Positions 63,812-64,000 of a DNA stretch of 64,000 nt are shown here, piece after piece. The notes under the pieces are model-generated. The model did not search any database. It was not told where the DNA came from and was given only the letters and a program-made list of their open reading frames with translations. Each line of letters begins with the position of its first letter. Position 1 is the first letter of the stretch. Made by a program: the position numbers and the translations under genes. This DNA is from Sphaerolaimus hirsutus (Eukaryota; Nematoda; Chromadorea; Monhysterida; Sphaerolaimidae), in NCBI GenBank assembly GCA_964036195.1, contig OZ038455.1:7271855-7335854 (forward strand). The letters run 5' to 3'.

Positions 63812-64000
63812 GTGATGTAAAAAGCGCCAGACTTTTGGCGCCAAGCGCCAAAAGCGCCATGGCGCTTTTGGCATGCGAGCGCCAAGCGCCAATGGCGCCA
63901 CAGCAAAATAGCGCCAAGAGCGCCATGGCGCTTTTCTAGACCATGGCGCCAAGCGCCAATGGCGCCAGGGGATGATGGCGCCAGCGCCAAAAAATTTTGC
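63812..64000. mobile_element. GGCGCC hAT-like element, left end (cut by window)
   Basis: Starts TAGTGATGTAAAAAGCGCC and continues almost identically to 3,061-3,260. The rest lies beyond the window. Confidence 0.8.

Overview
This window is animal nuclear DNA: long AT-rich stretches full of transposable elements, with short GC-richer exons bounded by GT-AG introns. Three host gene pieces can be read. (1) Two paralogous minus-strand genes of the Cys-loop receptor ligand-binding-domain type, one from 27,144 down to 19,103 (copy A, from the start codon) and one from 61,056 down to 57,406 (copy B, 5' exons off the window). Both keep the conserved 110-bp 'exon 4' and the vicinal-cysteine loop C, and both stop directly after the last beta strand, before any membrane segment. 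This is the layout of soluble acetylcholine-binding proteins (AChBP). AChBPs are best known from molluscs and annelids, so a lophotrochozoan is likely but not proven. (2) A block of five in-frame + strand exons of the largest RNA polymerase I subunit (POLR1A/RPA190 type), 28,100-29,843. (3) Two weak GC-rich candidate exons of unknown genes near 40.7 and 44.3 kb, plus two other weak coding-like fragments.

Two of the introns, one in AChBP-like A (26,845-27,032) and one in POLR1A (29,127-29,302), are each formed by one copy of the same short foldback transposon inserted at CAG. The element tip supplies the GT donor and the duplicated CAG supplies the AG acceptor. These are introner elements caught in two unrelated genes, and three further copies or fragments lie elsewhere in the window.

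A 5.7-kb transposon (45,406-52,546, interrupted by a 1.4-kb insertion) has terminal inverted repeats beginning GGGCCAGATTTAATTC, a 3-bp CTG target duplication, and three or four tightly packed intronless minus-strand ORFs: 256, 653 and 550 aa, plus a possible 147 aa. The 550-aa protein has SGNH-hydrolase-like GDS and DxxH motifs; the others are unrecognised. Non-autonomous relatives with the same CTG duplication occur at 1-591 and 22,646-24,568. The introner tips and target site resemble those of this family.

The rest is mostly short non-autonomous DNA transposons. At least thirteen have exact or near-exact 8-bp target duplications (hAT-like). Nearly all of them carry terminal arrays of a short family-specific 'word' (GGCGCC, GGCACC, GATCCCG, GAACCGA, GGAAAACGGAAA, AAAACGTTTT and others). 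A second large group has TA duplications and CCGTATTNCCTCGAAATACCCC ends. There is also a young gag-protease-only LTR element (7,395-11,130), a solo LTR (12,318-12,685), long palindromic foldbacks, and a 3.4-kb satellite/minisatellite tract (31.0-34.4 kb). Many elements are nested several deep.
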